Part shown: piece by piece, positions 43,234 through 52,297 of the stretch
How positions within the stretch are numbered: the stretch's first letter is position 1
Layout of the letters: the number at the start of each line of letters is the position of its first letter
Source: Streptomyces clavuligerus
Lineage (GTDB): Bacteria; Actinomycetota; Actinomycetes; Streptomycetales; Streptomycetaceae
NCBI RefSeq assembly: GCF_005519465.1
Contig: NZ_CP027858.1
Location: forward strand, 1,240,001-1,304,000
DNA length: 64,000 nucleotides
Reading direction: 5' to 3'
Notes under the pieces: generated by a model
The model's database searches: none
The model's input: only the letters and a program-made list of their open reading frames with translations
What the model was told of the DNA's origin: nothing
Translations under genes and position numbers: made by a program

Positions 43234-43941
43234 TCAGAAGTCGAAGCCGAGCTGGCCCCCGCTCTCCAGCGCCGCCGCTTCGGCCGAGACGGGCACCCGC
43301 GTCCTCTTGAGGTGCCGCCACCGGGGCAGAGCGTCAAGATACGCCCAGGACAGCCGGTGGTAGGGAGTGGGGCCCCGCTCCTCCAGAACCGCCTTGTGGA
43401 CGGGCGAGGGGTAGCCCGCGTTGTCGGCGAAGGCGAAGTCGGCGAACTCCTGCGGCAGTTCGGCCATGAGCGCGTCCCGGCGCACCTTGGCGATGACCGA
43501 GGCGGCGGCGACCGCGACACAGCTCCGGTCGCCCTTGATCACCGTACGCACGGTCCAGGGCGCGCCGAGGTAGTCGTGCTTGCCGTCGAGGATGACGGCC
43601 TCCGGGCGCACGGGCAGTCCGTCGAGCGCGCGACAGGCGGCGAGCCGCAGCGCGGCCGTCATGCCCAGGTCGTCGATCTCCTGGGGGGAGGCGTGTCCCA
43701 GCGCGTGCGCGGTGACCCAGCGCTCCAGTTCGGCGGCGAGTTCGTCCCGGCGTCTGGGGCTGATGAGCTTGGAGTCGGTGAGTCCTTCGGGCGGGCGGCG
43801 CAGACCGGTGATCGCGGCGCACACCGTGACGGGACCGGCCCACGCCCCGCGGCCGACCTCGTCGACCCCGGCGATGATCCTGGCGCCGGTGCGGGCCCGG
43901 ATCGAGCGCTCGACTGTGTGGGTGGGTGGTTCGTAGGGCAT
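43234..43941 (-). CDS. rnhB: Ribonuclease HII
   Basis: 235 residues. The catalytic acidic residues are visible: [12 protein letters not shown] (Asp and Glu), [13 protein letters not shown], the third Asp in [11 protein letters not shown], and the fourth acidic position in [12 protein letters not shown]. RNase HII removes ribonucleotides and RNA primers from RNA-DNA hybrids. The C-terminal extension ends in GFDF. Start ATG 43941. It ends 55 bases before the gene of the hypothetical Pro-rich protein, on the same strand, so the two could be co-transcribed. Confidence 0.95.
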   Translation of the reverse strand: MPYEPPTHTVERSIRARTGARIIAGVDEVGRGAWAGPVTVCAAITGLRRPPEGLTDSKLISPRRRDELAAELERWVTAHALGHASPQEIDDLGMTAALRLAACRALDGLPVRPEAVILDGKHDYLGAPWTVRTVIKGDRSCVAVAAASVIAKVRRDALMAELPQEFADFAFADNAGYPSPVHKAVLEERGPTPYHRLSWAYLDALPRWRHLKRTRVPVSAEAAALESGGQLGFDF

Positions 43942-44627
43942 GGCGCCAGCAAGCGTACGCCGCCCGACCCCCTGGGCGACAACCGGATTCCCCTCATGGT
44001 TCCCGGCGGATTCCGACAGCGGTCCGGACGGTCCGCCGCGAGCGCCGCGGACGGTCTCCGTCCGGTTTCCCGGGGCCGGTTCGGGGCGGTCCGGGCGGGC
44101 ACCGGAGCGCCGCCCCGGCCCAGTCCACGCGCCCGGCCGATTCGCTTCCGCACACCTGGGCGGGGTATCCGGGCCCTCCCCACCGGAGGGCCCGGAGAGC
44201 CCGGGAGAGCCCGGAGCCGCCGGGAACCCCCACCGGGCCACCGCGGGACCGTCGCCCGAGCCCCCACCGAACCACGGCCGGGCCGCCGGGCCTCGCACCA
44301 CAGCACCCCCGCCCCGGCCCCGTTCCCGTGCACCAGCTCCCGACGGAGCGGCCCGTACGGCGCCCCGTACCGCACGGGACCATCGACCGGCCCCAGGGAG
44401 CCCGCGCAGATCGGCCCTCCGGCTCCGCACGGCCGCCGGAGCCCGGCATCACACCCGCGAATCTGTGAACGCCCTATGTCGACCTTGTGAACAAACTGTG
44501 CCCACGGTCCGCGCGCGAGGCGTGCGGGTCCCGCCCCGCAACGGCACACCCGCCGCGATGGCGGGATTCCGACAGCGCGACCCGGGCGGTCCGGGCAAGC
44601 CGTCCGGGCAGGAGACCGGGGCTCCGG
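43942..44627. other. Non-coding gap upstream of rnhB
   Basis: 686 bases without a convincing gene. Near its right end is an AT-rich spot with two copies of TGTGAAC 22 bases apart (44464-44470 and 44486-44492), the second inside the palindrome TTGTGAACAA. This could be a regulatory site or the promoter of something to the left; the gene it would serve is rnhB, more than 500 bases away. The rest is G+C-rich low-complexity sequence. Confidence 0.5.
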
Positions 44628-45545
44628 CTAGACGGCCCGGGGCAGCCACTCCGGCAGCTCCTCGGCGGAGCCGAGCCAGTCCGCGGGCGGCCTGCCCGCC
44701 GCTCCCGCCGCGACCACCCCGCAGGCGATCGCACAGGTGGTGTCCACGTCACCGCCCACCTGCGCGGTCGTCCAGAAGGCCCGCGCGAAGTCGTCCAGCG
44801 AACGCGCCGCGGACCACAGTGCGAAGGGCACCGTGTCATGGGCGCTCGTCCGCCGCCCGCTGCCGAGGACGGCGGCGACGGTGGTGGCGTCGTCGTAGTC
44901 CAGCATGTCCCGGGCCCGCCGCAGCCCGGCCCCCACGGCGCTGCGCGGCACCAGCGCGATGACACCGTCCAGCAGTTCCCCGGGCCGCGGGGTCCCCGAG
45001 GGGTCGGCGGCGATGGCCGCGGCGGCGGCCACGGCCATCGCGCCGACGACGGCCTCCCGGTGCTGGTGGGTGGTGTACGAGGAGATCTCGGCCTGATGGG
45101 TGGCCTGCTCGGGGTCGTCCGCGTACCAGGCGCCGAGCGGGGCGATCCGCATCGCGGACCCGTTGCCCCAGGACCCCTGGCCGTTGAAGAGGGCGGCGGC
45201 GAGTTCTCGCCAGTCCCCGCCCTCCCTGATCAGCCGGAGCATACGGTTCACGGCGGGACCGTAGCCCCGGTCGAAGTCGTGGCGCTCGGCGAAGGAGCGG
45301 GCCAGGGCGTCCTGGTCGATCCGGCCGTGGTCCGCGAGCACGGCCAGCACCGAGCAGGCCATCTCGGTGTCGTCGGTCCACTGCCAGATCCCGGGCGGCA
45401 GCTCGCGCCGCTTCAGCAGGGGGTGGTGGGCGGGCACGAAGAACTGGGAGCCGAGGGCGTCTCCCACGGACAGCCCGCGCAGGCTGTCGAGAGCACGTGC
45501 GAAGCGCCTCGCGTCGCCGGAGGCGGAGGTGGTGTCGGGGGTCAT
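44628..45545 (-). CDS. ADP-ribosylglycohydrolase family protein
   Basis: 305 residues. Conserved motifs: SVGDALGSQFF near the N-terminus, WTDDTEMACSVL (metal-binding T-D-D-T), WGNGSAMRIAPLG (G-N-G-A-A-M/R type), and TAQVGGDVDTTCAIACGVVAA, with the late Asp/Thr metal ligands. The family removes ADP-ribose from proteins or nucleotides using Mg. Its start ATG 45545 lies 13 bases after the histidine phosphatase stop, so the two are one operon. Upstream in-frame GTG/ATG exists at 45575 but begins within the preceding gene. The substrate is not determinable. Confidence 0.9.
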   Translation of the reverse strand: MTPDTTSASGDARRFARALDSLRGLSVGDALGSQFFVPAHHPLLKRRELPPGIWQWTDDTEMACSVLAVLADHGRIDQDALARSFAERHDFDRGYGPAVNRMLRLIREGGDWRELAAALFNGQGSWGNGSAMRIAPLGAWYADDPEQATHQAEISSYTTHQHREAVVGAMAVAAAAAIAADPSGTPRPGELLDGVIALVPRSAVGAGLRRARDMLDYDDATTVAAVLGSGRRTSAHDTVPFALWSAARSLDDFARAFWTTAQVGGDVDTTCAIACGVVAAGAAGRPPADWLGSAEELPEWLPRAV

Positions 45546-45558
45546 CTCCCTGCCCACT

Positions 45559-46218
45559 CTATCCGGTGGCCCCATACGGTTCGGGGGTACGCCACCGCTC
45601 GAAGGGCCGGTCGAGGGTGTAGCGGCCGTCGTCGCCGAGGGTCAGTACCCGCGTCTCGCCGTTGCCCGGGTTCGACAGCGACTCGAACTCGGCGACCGTC
45701 CAGTGGAACCAGCGCATGCAGAACAGCCGCATCGTCAGTCCATGGGTCACGAGCAGGACGTTCGGCGGGTGGTCGGGGGATTCGAAGCTGCGGTGCAGGC
45801 TCTCCAGGAAGGCGCCCACCCGGTCGTAGACATCCGCTCCGGACTCGCCCTGGGCGAAGCGGTAGAAGAAGTGGCCGTAGGCGTCGCGGTACGCCTTCTG
45901 CAACCGTACGTCCTCGCGGTCCTGCCAGTTCCCCCAGTCCTGTTCCCGCAGCCGGGGTTCCTCGCGCACCCGGACCCGGGCGGGGTCGAGGCCGAAGGCG
46001 CGGAAGGTCTGATGGGTGCGCCGGTAGGGCGACACATAGACGCTCACGGACTCCCGGCCGAACAGCTCGCGCAGCCGGGCCCCGGTCTCCTCCGCCTGGG
46101 ACAGCCCCCGCCCCGTCAGCCGCAGCGCGTGGTCGGGCTCCCGTTCGTACACCGTGTCATCGGCGTTCCCCTCCGACTCGCCGTGCCGGACGAGGACGAT
46201 ACGCCGCGGTCTTCCCAT
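45559..46218 (-). CDS. Histidine phosphatase (phosphoglycerate mutase-like) protein
   Basis: 219 residues. Catalytic RHGE is in VLVRHGESEGNADD near residue 11, and the second His in LLVTHGLTMRL near residue 155. The family includes phosphoglycerate mutases and broad phosphatases; this sequence resembles the YbdD/GpmB-like bacterial group with RPRRIVLVRHGE at the N-terminus and is likely a phosphatase. Start ATG 46218. First gene of an operon with the ADP-ribosylglycohydrolase, an interesting pairing but of unknown meaning. Confidence 0.9.
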   Translation of the reverse strand: MGRPRRIVLVRHGESEGNADDTVYEREPDHALRLTGRGLSQAEETGARLRELFGRESVSVYVSPYRRTHQTFRAFGLDPARVRVREEPRLREQDWGNWQDREDVRLQKAYRDAYGHFFYRFAQGESGADVYDRVGAFLESLHRSFESPDHPPNVLLVTHGLTMRLFCMRWFHWTVAEFESLSNPGNGETRVLTLGDDGRYTLDRPFERWRTPEPYGATG

Positions 46219-46356
46219 GACCCGACCCTAGATCGGGGGCGGCGGGCCGGGGCGGTCGGGTCGGCTCCATCCGGCGTATCGGACGTCGGCACCGGACGCC
46301 CCGCCGCCGATGTCACCAGGCCACCCGGAGTCCTGGAGCCCCGGAGTCAGGGTGGG

Positions 46357-46962
46357 TCACACCGTCCAGGACGGTTCGAGCACCACCACATCCCCGGCGA
46401 GCGCGGCGACATCCGCCTCGGTCTGGGTGCGCAGCAGCAGCCGTTCCACCCGCTCCCTGCGGTACTTCCCGTGCTCGGCCTCGGACTGCCACATGGACAT
46501 CACCAGGAACTCGTTCTCGGGAGCCGCGCCGAAGAGCCCGCGCACCATCCCGGGCGACCCCGCCATCGCGGGGTTCCACACCTTCTCCTGCATCCGGGTG
46601 TAGTGCTCGACGCGCTCCTCGCGGACCGTGCAGTGGGCGACGCGCACCACGTCGGCGCCGGTGAAGCGGGGCTCGAAGCCCGTCTTCACATCGAAGCGGT
46701 GGTCGAACAGCCGGACCTGGGCGTCGCGGTACGTCCCCGCCTGCCCGGAGGCCAGCCGGTCGTGGGAGCGGGCCATGAAGGAGTCGTAGAACGCCCGGCT
46801 CTCCCAGAACGCGAAGACATGGGCGACATGGGGGAGCGCTCTGCTCCACCCACCGCCCTGTCCCCGGAATCCCGGTTCACCCGGCAGCCCCGCCCATTTC
46901 CGCTGCCCCCGTTCAAAACCACGACGGTCCACGACGGTGCAACGCGTCCACTTGACCAGCAC
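46357..46962 (-). CDS. DUF4937/YdbC-like antibiotic biosynthesis monooxygenase-fold protein
   Basis: 201 residues. The N-terminal part (LVKWTRCTVVDRRGFERGQRKWAGLPGEPGFRGQGGGW) and a second copy of the ferredoxin-like fold in the C-terminal half (VVRVAHCTVREERVEHYTRMQ, FLVMSMWQSEAEHGKYRRERV) resemble DUF4937/ABM-like small beta-alpha proteins. Such proteins bind hydrophobic or heme-like ligands, but no function is established for this one. Start GTG 46962 is chosen by the fold; an ATG at 46970 is in another frame. Single transcription unit. Confidence 0.7.
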   Translation of the reverse strand: MLVKWTRCTVVDRRGFERGQRKWAGLPGEPGFRGQGGGWSRALPHVAHVFAFWESRAFYDSFMARSHDRLASGQAGTYRDAQVRLFDHRFDVKTGFEPRFTGADVVRVAHCTVREERVEHYTRMQEKVWNPAMAGSPGMVRGLFGAAPENEFLVMSMWQSEAEHGKYRRERVERLLLRTQTEADVAALAGDVVVLEPSWTV

Positions 46963-47188
46963 CGCGCCATCGTACGGCCCTCCTCCGGCCGGACGTCACT
47001 CCCGACGGCGGCGCCTTCCGCCGTCGGCACGCACCTGGAGACCCTGTGGCGGGGGATGCCCAGGTGACCCATGGTGCTTGAGAAGACCGGAACTGGAGTG
47101 CGTCCGCCAACTCCTCGCCGTGGGCCGGGCCGAGCCGATACGGTCGGATCAGGGAGAAGTTCCGGCGATCACGGGGAAGGGGTGTCGG

Positions 47189-47716
47189 GTGAGCAGCCTG
47201 AGCAAGGGGGTCGGCAGGGTCGAGGTGGCGCTGCGGTGGGACCCGAGCCCGATGGGGTCCGATCCGCACGATCTCGACCTCGTCGCGGCGACCTACCCGG
47301 CGGAGGCACCGCAGGGCGAACCGGCGTATGTCGTGCACTTCGACAGCCGCTCCCCCGACGGGACGATCGCGCTGACACGGGACAGCAGAACCGGTCAGGG
47401 CTTCGGTTTCGACGAGGTGATGACGCTGGAGCTGTCCCGGCTGGCGCCCCGCTACGGCCGGGTCGTGGTGGGTGTGGTGATCCAGCAGAACCACGGCAGG
47501 CGGACCTTCGGCGAGGTGGCGAAGACCCTGGTCCGGGTCGGTGAGGGCGTGGCCGAGCTGTGGAAGGACGATCTGGCGTCGGTCGCCGGGTCCACGGCCG
47601 CGGTGCTCGCGGAGTTCGTCCGCACCGCGCCGGGGGTGTGGGAGCACCGGCCGCTGCTGCGCGGTTTCGACACCGATCCGCAGAGCTTTCCTGCCCTGAT
47701 GGGCCGCTCCGGCTGA
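47189..47716 (+). CDS. TerD-family protein
   Basis: 175 residues, a single TerD domain. The calcium-binding motif is seen as GSDPHDLDLVAATYP, and the second half has FDSRSPDGTIALTRDSRTGQGFGFDEV. TerD proteins are linked to tellurite resistance, colicin tolerance and phage defence, and in Streptomyces several paralogs act in development. This copy stands alone without TerZABC neighbours. Start GTG 47189 is preceded by GGGGAAGGGG. A GTG at 47182 is in a different frame. The actual role is uncertain. Confidence 0.85.
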   Translation: MSSLSKGVGRVEVALRWDPSPMGSDPHDLDLVAATYPAEAPQGEPAYVVHFDSRSPDGTIALTRDSRTGQGFGFDEVMTLELSRLAPRYGRVVVGVVIQQNHGRRTFGEVAKTLVRVGEGVAELWKDDLASVAGSTAAVLAEFVRTAPGVWEHRPLLRGFDTDPQSFPALMGRSG

Positions 47717-47775
47717 GGCCCTTGATGGGCCCTTCGGGCTGAGGCACGGAACGCCGGACACCGGCGCCGGACACG

Positions 47776-47811
47776 GCGCGGGGCGCCGACCCTGAGGTCG
47801 GCGCCCCGCGC
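47776..47811. terminator. Bidirectional terminator between terD-like gene and nrdJ
   Basis: A perfect 16-bp stem: GCGCGGGGCGCCGACC (47776-47791), loop CTGA, right arm 47796-47811. It lies between the convergent stops. Confidence 0.88.
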
Positions 47812-47843
47812 TGTCGCCACGGCGGGGCCGCGGCGGTGTCCAA

Positions 47844-50729
47844 TCAGCTACAGCCGCTGGTGGAGCCGCAGCCCTCGCAGATGTAGCAGGACCCGGCGCG
47901 CTGCATCTTGGTGCCGCAGGAGAAGCAGAGCGGGGCGTCGGCGCTGATGCCGAGCTGCATCTCGACCAGCTCGGCCGAGGTGTGCGCCTGCTTCGGGGCC
48001 GGGATCTCGGCCGGGGCGGCCGGGACCGCCGGGATCTGCTGCCGCGGCGCGGACTGGGCCAGCCCCTCGACGTCGAGCTCGTCCTCCTCGATGACCTGCT
48101 CGTACGAGCCGGTGTCCAGGTGGCGCTGACGCTCCTCGGCGGAGTGGATGCCGAGCGCCGAGCGGGTCTCGAAGGGCAGGAAGTCCAGCGCCAGCCTGCG
48201 GAAGATGTAGTCGACGATCGACTGCGCCATCCGCACATCCGGGTCGTCCGTCATACCGGCCGGCTCGAAACGCATGTTGGTGAACTTGGAGACATAGGTC
48301 TCCAGCGGCACGCCGTACTGGAGGCCGACCGAGACGGCGATCGAGAAGGCGTCCATCATGCCCGCGAGGGTGGAACCCTGCTTGGACATCTTGAGGAAGA
48401 CCTCGCCGAGACCGTCGTCCGGGTAGGAGTTGGCGGTCATGTAGCCCTCGGCGCCACCGACGGTGAACGAGGTGGTGATGCCGGGACGGCCCTTGGGGAG
48501 GCGCTTGCGGACCGGGCGGTACTCGATCACCTTCTCGACCGCGGCACGGATGGTGTCCTCGGTCTTCTCGGCGATCCCGTCCTGCTCCTTCTCCTTGGTC
48601 TTGGCGGAGAGGGGCTGGCCGACCTTGCAGTTGTCGCGGTAGATGGCGAGCGCCTTGACGCCCATCTTCCACGCCTCGAAGTAGATCTCCTCGACCTCCT
48701 CGACGGTCGCCGACTCCGGCATGTTGACCGTCTTGGAGAGGGCGCCGGAGATCCACGGCTGGATCGCGGCCATCATGCGGACGTGGCCCATCGCGGAGAT
48801 GGAGCGCTCGCCCATGGCGCAGTCGAACACCTCGTAGTGCTCGGTCTTGAGGCCGGGGGCGTCGAGCACATTGCCGTGCTCGGCGATGTGCTCGACGATC
48901 GCCTCGATCTGCTCGGCCTGGTAGCCGAGACGGCGCAGGGCCTGCGGCACCGTGCCGTTGACGATCTGCATCGAGCCGCCGCCGACCAGCTTCTTGAACT
49001 TGACCAGCGCGAGGTCGGGCTCCAGGCCGGTGGTGTCGCAGGACATCGCGAGACCGATGGTGCCGGTGGGGGCGATGACCGACGCCTGGGCGTTGCGGAA
49101 ACCGTTCTTCTCACCGAGGCGGAGCACGTCCTGCCAGGTCTCCGTGGCGGCGGCCCAGATCGGGGTGTCCAGGTCGTCCATGCGGACGGCCGTGTCGTTG
49201 GCGTCGGCGTGCTGCCGCATGACCTGGTTGTGGGGGGCCGCGTTGCGGGCGTAGCCGTCGTACGGGCCGACCACGGCGGCCAGCTCGGCGGAGCGCCGGT
49301 AGGAGGTACCGGTCATCAGCGAGCTGATGGCGCCCGCGATGGCCCGGCCGCCGTCGCTGTCGTAGGCGTGGCCGGTGGCCATGAGCAGCGCGCCGAGGTT
49401 GGCGTAGCCGATGCCGAGCTGGCGGAAGGCGCGGGTGTTCTCGCCGATCTTCTGGGTGGGGAAGTCGGCGAAGCAGATGGAGATGTCCATCGCGGTGATG
49501 ACCAGCTCGACGACCTTCGCGAAGCGCTCGACGTCGAAGGACTGGTTGCCCTCACCGTCGTCCGTGAGGAACTTCATCAGGTTGAGCGAGGCGAGGTTGC
49601 AGGACGTGTTGTCCAGGTGCATGTACTCGCTGCACGGGTTCGAGCCGTTGATCCGGCCGGACTCGGGGCAGGTGTGCCAGCGGTTGATCGTGTCGTCGTA
49701 CTGGATGCCCGGGTCGGCACAGGCCCACGCCGCCTGGGCCATCTTGCGGAAGAGCGCCTTGGCGTCGACCTGCTCGATGATCTCGCCGGTCATCCGGGCG
49801 CGCAGCCCGAAGGCGGAGCCGGATTCGACGGCGCGCATGAACTCGTCGTTCACCCGGACGCTGTTATTGGCGTTCTGGTACTGGACGGACGTGATGTCGT
49901 CGCCGCCGAGGTCCATGTCGAAGCCCGCGTCGCGCAGGGCGCGGATCTTCTCCTCTTCCTTGACCTTGGTCTCGATGAAGCCCTCGATATCGGGGTGGTC
50001 GACATCGAGAATGACCATCTTGGCGGCGCGGCGGGTGGCACCGCCCGACTTGATCGTTCCGGCGGAGGCGTCGGCTCCGCGCATAAAGGAAACGGGGCCG
50101 GAGGCATTGCCGCCGGAGGAGAGCAGTTCCTTGGAGGAACGGATACGGGAAAGGTTCAGACCGGCGCCGGAACCTCCCTTGAAGATCATGCCCTCTTCCT
50201 TGTACCAGTCGAGAATCGACTCCATGGAGTCGTCGACGGAGAGGATGAAGCAGGCGGAGACCTGCTGCGGCTGGGGCGTACCGACGTTGAACCACACCGG
50301 CGAGTTGAAGCTGAAGATCTGGTGGAGCAGGGCGTAGGCCAGCTCGTGCTCAAAGATCTCGGCGTCGGCGGGGGAGGCGAAGTACTTGTACTCCTCGCCG
50401 GCCTTCCGGTACGTCTTCACGATCCGGTCGATGAGCTGCTTCAGACCGGTCTCGCGCTGCGGAGTGCCGACGGCACCGCGGAAGTACTTACTGGTGACGA
50501 TGTTGACCGCGTTGACCGACCAGAAGTCGGGGAACTCGACGCCGCGCTGCTCGAAGTTGACCGAGCCGTCGCGCCAGTTGGTCATGACGACGTCACGGCG
50601 CTCCCAGACCACCTCGTCGTACGGGTGCACGCCGGGAGTGGTGTGGACGCGCTCGATACGCAGGCCCTTGGTGGCCTTGGTTCCCTTGGTGCGGGATCCT
50701 CGTGCCGGACCGCTCGTCGTCTCTGTCAT
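47844..50729 (-). CDS. nrdJ: Adenosylcobalamin-dependent ribonucleotide reductase (class II)
   Basis: 961 residues. Class II RNR converting ribonucleotides to deoxyribonucleotides with B12. The catalytic cluster is NPCSEYMHLDNTSC (Cys, Glu and the second radical-bearing Cys), the first redox Cys is in QVSACFILSVDDSM, and the C-terminus carries the thioredoxin-like pair and zinc ribbon CFSCGTKM...CYICEGCGSTSGCS. Effector-site loops GGSGAGLNLSRIRSSKE and SGGATRRAAKMVILDVDHPDI are visible. Start ATG 50729 with GGGAGGCGGC. It lies 222 bases downstream of nrdR on the same strand, the Streptomyces nrdRJ operon. Confidence 0.96.
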   Translation of the reverse strand: MTETTSGPARGSRTKGTKATKGLRIERVHTTPGVHPYDEVVWERRDVVMTNWRDGSVNFEQRGVEFPDFWSVNAVNIVTSKYFRGAVGTPQRETGLKQLIDRIVKTYRKAGEEYKYFASPADAEIFEHELAYALLHQIFSFNSPVWFNVGTPQPQQVSACFILSVDDSMESILDWYKEEGMIFKGGSGAGLNLSRIRSSKELLSSGGNASGPVSFMRGADASAGTIKSGGATRRAAKMVILDVDHPDIEGFIETKVKEEEKIRALRDAGFDMDLGGDDITSVQYQNANNSVRVNDEFMRAVESGSAFGLRARMTGEIIEQVDAKALFRKMAQAAWACADPGIQYDDTINRWHTCPESGRINGSNPCSEYMHLDNTSCNLASLNLMKFLTDDGEGNQSFDVERFAKVVELVITAMDISICFADFPTQKIGENTRAFRQLGIGYANLGALLMATGHAYDSDGGRAIAGAISSLMTGTSYRRSAELAAVVGPYDGYARNAAPHNQVMRQHADANDTAVRMDDLDTPIWAAATETWQDVLRLGEKNGFRNAQASVIAPTGTIGLAMSCDTTGLEPDLALVKFKKLVGGGSMQIVNGTVPQALRRLGYQAEQIEAIVEHIAEHGNVLDAPGLKTEHYEVFDCAMGERSISAMGHVRMMAAIQPWISGALSKTVNMPESATVEEVEEIYFEAWKMGVKALAIYRDNCKVGQPLSAKTKEKEQDGIAEKTEDTIRAAVEKVIEYRPVRKRLPKGRPGITTSFTVGGAEGYMTANSYPDDGLGEVFLKMSKQGSTLAGMMDAFSIAVSVGLQYGVPLETYVSKFTNMRFEPAGMTDDPDVRMAQSIVDYIFRRLALDFLPFETRSALGIHSAEERQRHLDTGSYEQVIEEDELDVEGLAQSAPRQQIPAVPAAPAEIPAPKQAHTSAELVEMQLGISADAPLCFSCGTKMQRAGSCYICEGCGSTSGCS

Positions 50730-50951
50730 GCCGCCTCCCATATACGGGCAAAAACGCCCTGAAGTGCCCAGATCTTCCCAGGGCACGGTCTGTCTGTGGT
50801 GTCACGGACGCCCCCGAGCGTCCATGAACGATCTCTGTGTATGTACGCCGTCCGGCCGTCGGGCCGCGGCGCTCGTCCGTCCGGCCGAGCAGTCCGCCGG
50901 GGCGGCCCGTCCTCCCAGGGGGGCGGACGGAAGCCCGTCGGCGGAACGCGC

Positions 50952-51470
50952 TCAGTCGGCGGTGCCGGCGGGAACGGGGACCGTACCGGTCCCGCACGTT
51001 CCGCCGCCGCTCCGCTCCGCGGGCAGCCGGTGTTCACGAAGCTCCGCGATGGCCGCCTCGAAGTCCTCCAGCGAGTCGAAGGCCCGGTACACGGAGGCGA
51101 AGCGCAGATAGGCGACCAGGTCCAGCTCCTGCAGCGGGCCGAGTATGGCCAGTCCCACGTCATGGGTGGTCAGCTCGGCACTGCCGGTGGCCCGCACCGC
51201 CTCCTCGACCCGCTGGCCGAGCTGGGCGAGAGCGTCCTCGGTGACCGGTCTCCCCTGGCACGCCTTGCGCACCCCGGAGATGACCTTGGTCCGGCTGAAC
51301 GGCTCGGTGACCCCGCTGCGCTTGATCACCATCAGCGACGCGGTCTCCACCGTCGTGAACCGGCGGGAGCAGTCGGGGCACTGCCGACGGCGTCGGATCG
51401 ACGTCCCGTCATCGGTGGTGCGGCTGTCGACGACCCGACTGTCGGGGTGCCTACAGAAGGGGCAGTGCAC
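50952..51470 (-). CDS. nrdR: Ribonucleotide reductase repressor NrdR
   Basis: 172 residues. The zinc ribbon is [15 protein letters not shown] with [13 protein letters not shown], followed by an ATP-cone (about 46-136; [25 protein letters not shown]...). NrdR senses dATP/ATP and binds paired NrdR boxes to repress RNR operons. The last 35 residues are an unconserved tail. The start is GTG 51470 (MHCPFC). It is in one operon with nrdJ, and candidate NrdR boxes lie 115-158 bases upstream, so it probably represses its own operon. Confidence 0.96.
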   Translation of the reverse strand: MHCPFCRHPDSRVVDSRTTDDGTSIRRRRQCPDCSRRFTTVETASLMVIKRSGVTEPFSRTKVISGVRKACQGRPVTEDALAQLGQRVEEAVRATGSAELTTHDVGLAILGPLQELDLVAYLRFASVYRAFDSLEDFEAAIAELREHRLPAERSGGGTCGTGTVPVPAGTAD

Positions 51471-51584
51471 GGTCCCGAACCCTCCTTCGTGGCACGACTG
51501 ATGCGCTTCGCTCCGCCGGGGCCTTCAAGCCCTTCGGAGCAGTCCCCAGCATAGGCGATGGCCGGAACCGCTCGGGACGGGGGA

Positions 51585-51628
51585 CCACAACTACTGGGCG
51601 ACGCCCACAATCCAACCACTACATCTGG
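51585..51628. promoter_or_regulatory. Candidate tandem NrdR boxes upstream of nrdRJ
   Basis: CCACAACTACTGG (51585-51597) and CCACTACATCTGG (51616-51628) match the NrdR box ACACWATATWTDG at 8 and 10 of 13 positions. Their start-to-start distance is 31 bases, about three helical turns, as known for paired NrdR boxes. They lie upstream of nrdR in the expected place. Confidence 0.6.
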
Positions 51629-52221
51629 GGTTCGACGGCGCTTGGGGCCCTAGAGCGTGTCGTGTGAGCGGCGATGATCGCACAGGGCGTACACGCGGTG
51701 ACGCGGCGGCACCGGGCGCCCTGCGCGAGGGGTGGCCACGGGGTCGCGGAGAGCCACCGGCGGCATCCCCGGCCGGGGCGCGCCCGGCCGTTCGGCACGG
51801 TCGCCGCCACCACTGCGGAGGCCGTTCCGGTTCCGCCCGCTCCGACGACCCACCGGTCACGGAGAGTCGCGTCGAACGGGACGGGCGCGAGCGCGTCGGC
51901 ATGGCGCGGACGGGCGGATGCGCCGACCGCCGCGATTGCGCCGCACGGACGCCCGGGGATCGGCCATGAGGGTACGGGAAAGGCCCGGCGCGGGCTTTCC
52001 CGAGCGGGTATGCCGCGAATCCCTGCCGGGGGATGCAAAACTGAGGACATCCGCCGGTTCGGCACAGCGGGGAACGTTACCGTAAGGGCTCGCATCGCCG
52101 CACAGCGACCGGCGAGTCGCCGCGCCGTACCGCAACAACGCCGTACCGCAACAACAAGGCAAGGTCGCTCACCAATACACCTAATCGCGTGCCCGCGTAA
52201 GGCAATCCGCGAATTTTCACT

Positions 52222-52235
52222 CGAACGTGTGTTTG
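52222..52235. promoter_or_regulatory. LexA-binding SOS box
   Basis: CGAACGTGTGTTTG fits the actinobacterial SOS box CGAACN4GTTYG and is 62 bases upstream of the lexA start. It implies autoregulation by LexA. Confidence 0.88.
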
Positions 52236-52297
52236 GCGCAACCTTTCGAAACCAACTACCGTTGTCCAGCTAGGGAGACCATTCGAGAGGGGCCGAC

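Larger units (their letters stand above)
51471..52297. other. Non-coding region between nrdR and lexA
   Basis: 827 bases between divergent nrdR and lexA. Apart from the NrdR boxes and the SOS box, the middle part (51640-52200) is G+C-rich and I find no credible gene: the longest open frames there encode Arg/Ala/Pro-rich sequence without a ribosome binding site. There is a short direct repeat, GCCGTACCGCAACAAC, twice in tandem near 52123-52155. Confidence 0.55.

Noticed and set aside
43942..44627. A gene in the gap upstream of rnhB
   Set aside because: Frames here lack third-position bias typical of this genome and have no start signals; I treat it as non-coding.
51619..52273. Open frames on both strands of the nrdR-lexA spacer
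   Set aside because: Composition is Arg/Ala/Pro-rich, no Shine-Dalgarno, and the plus-strand frame runs over the SOS box.
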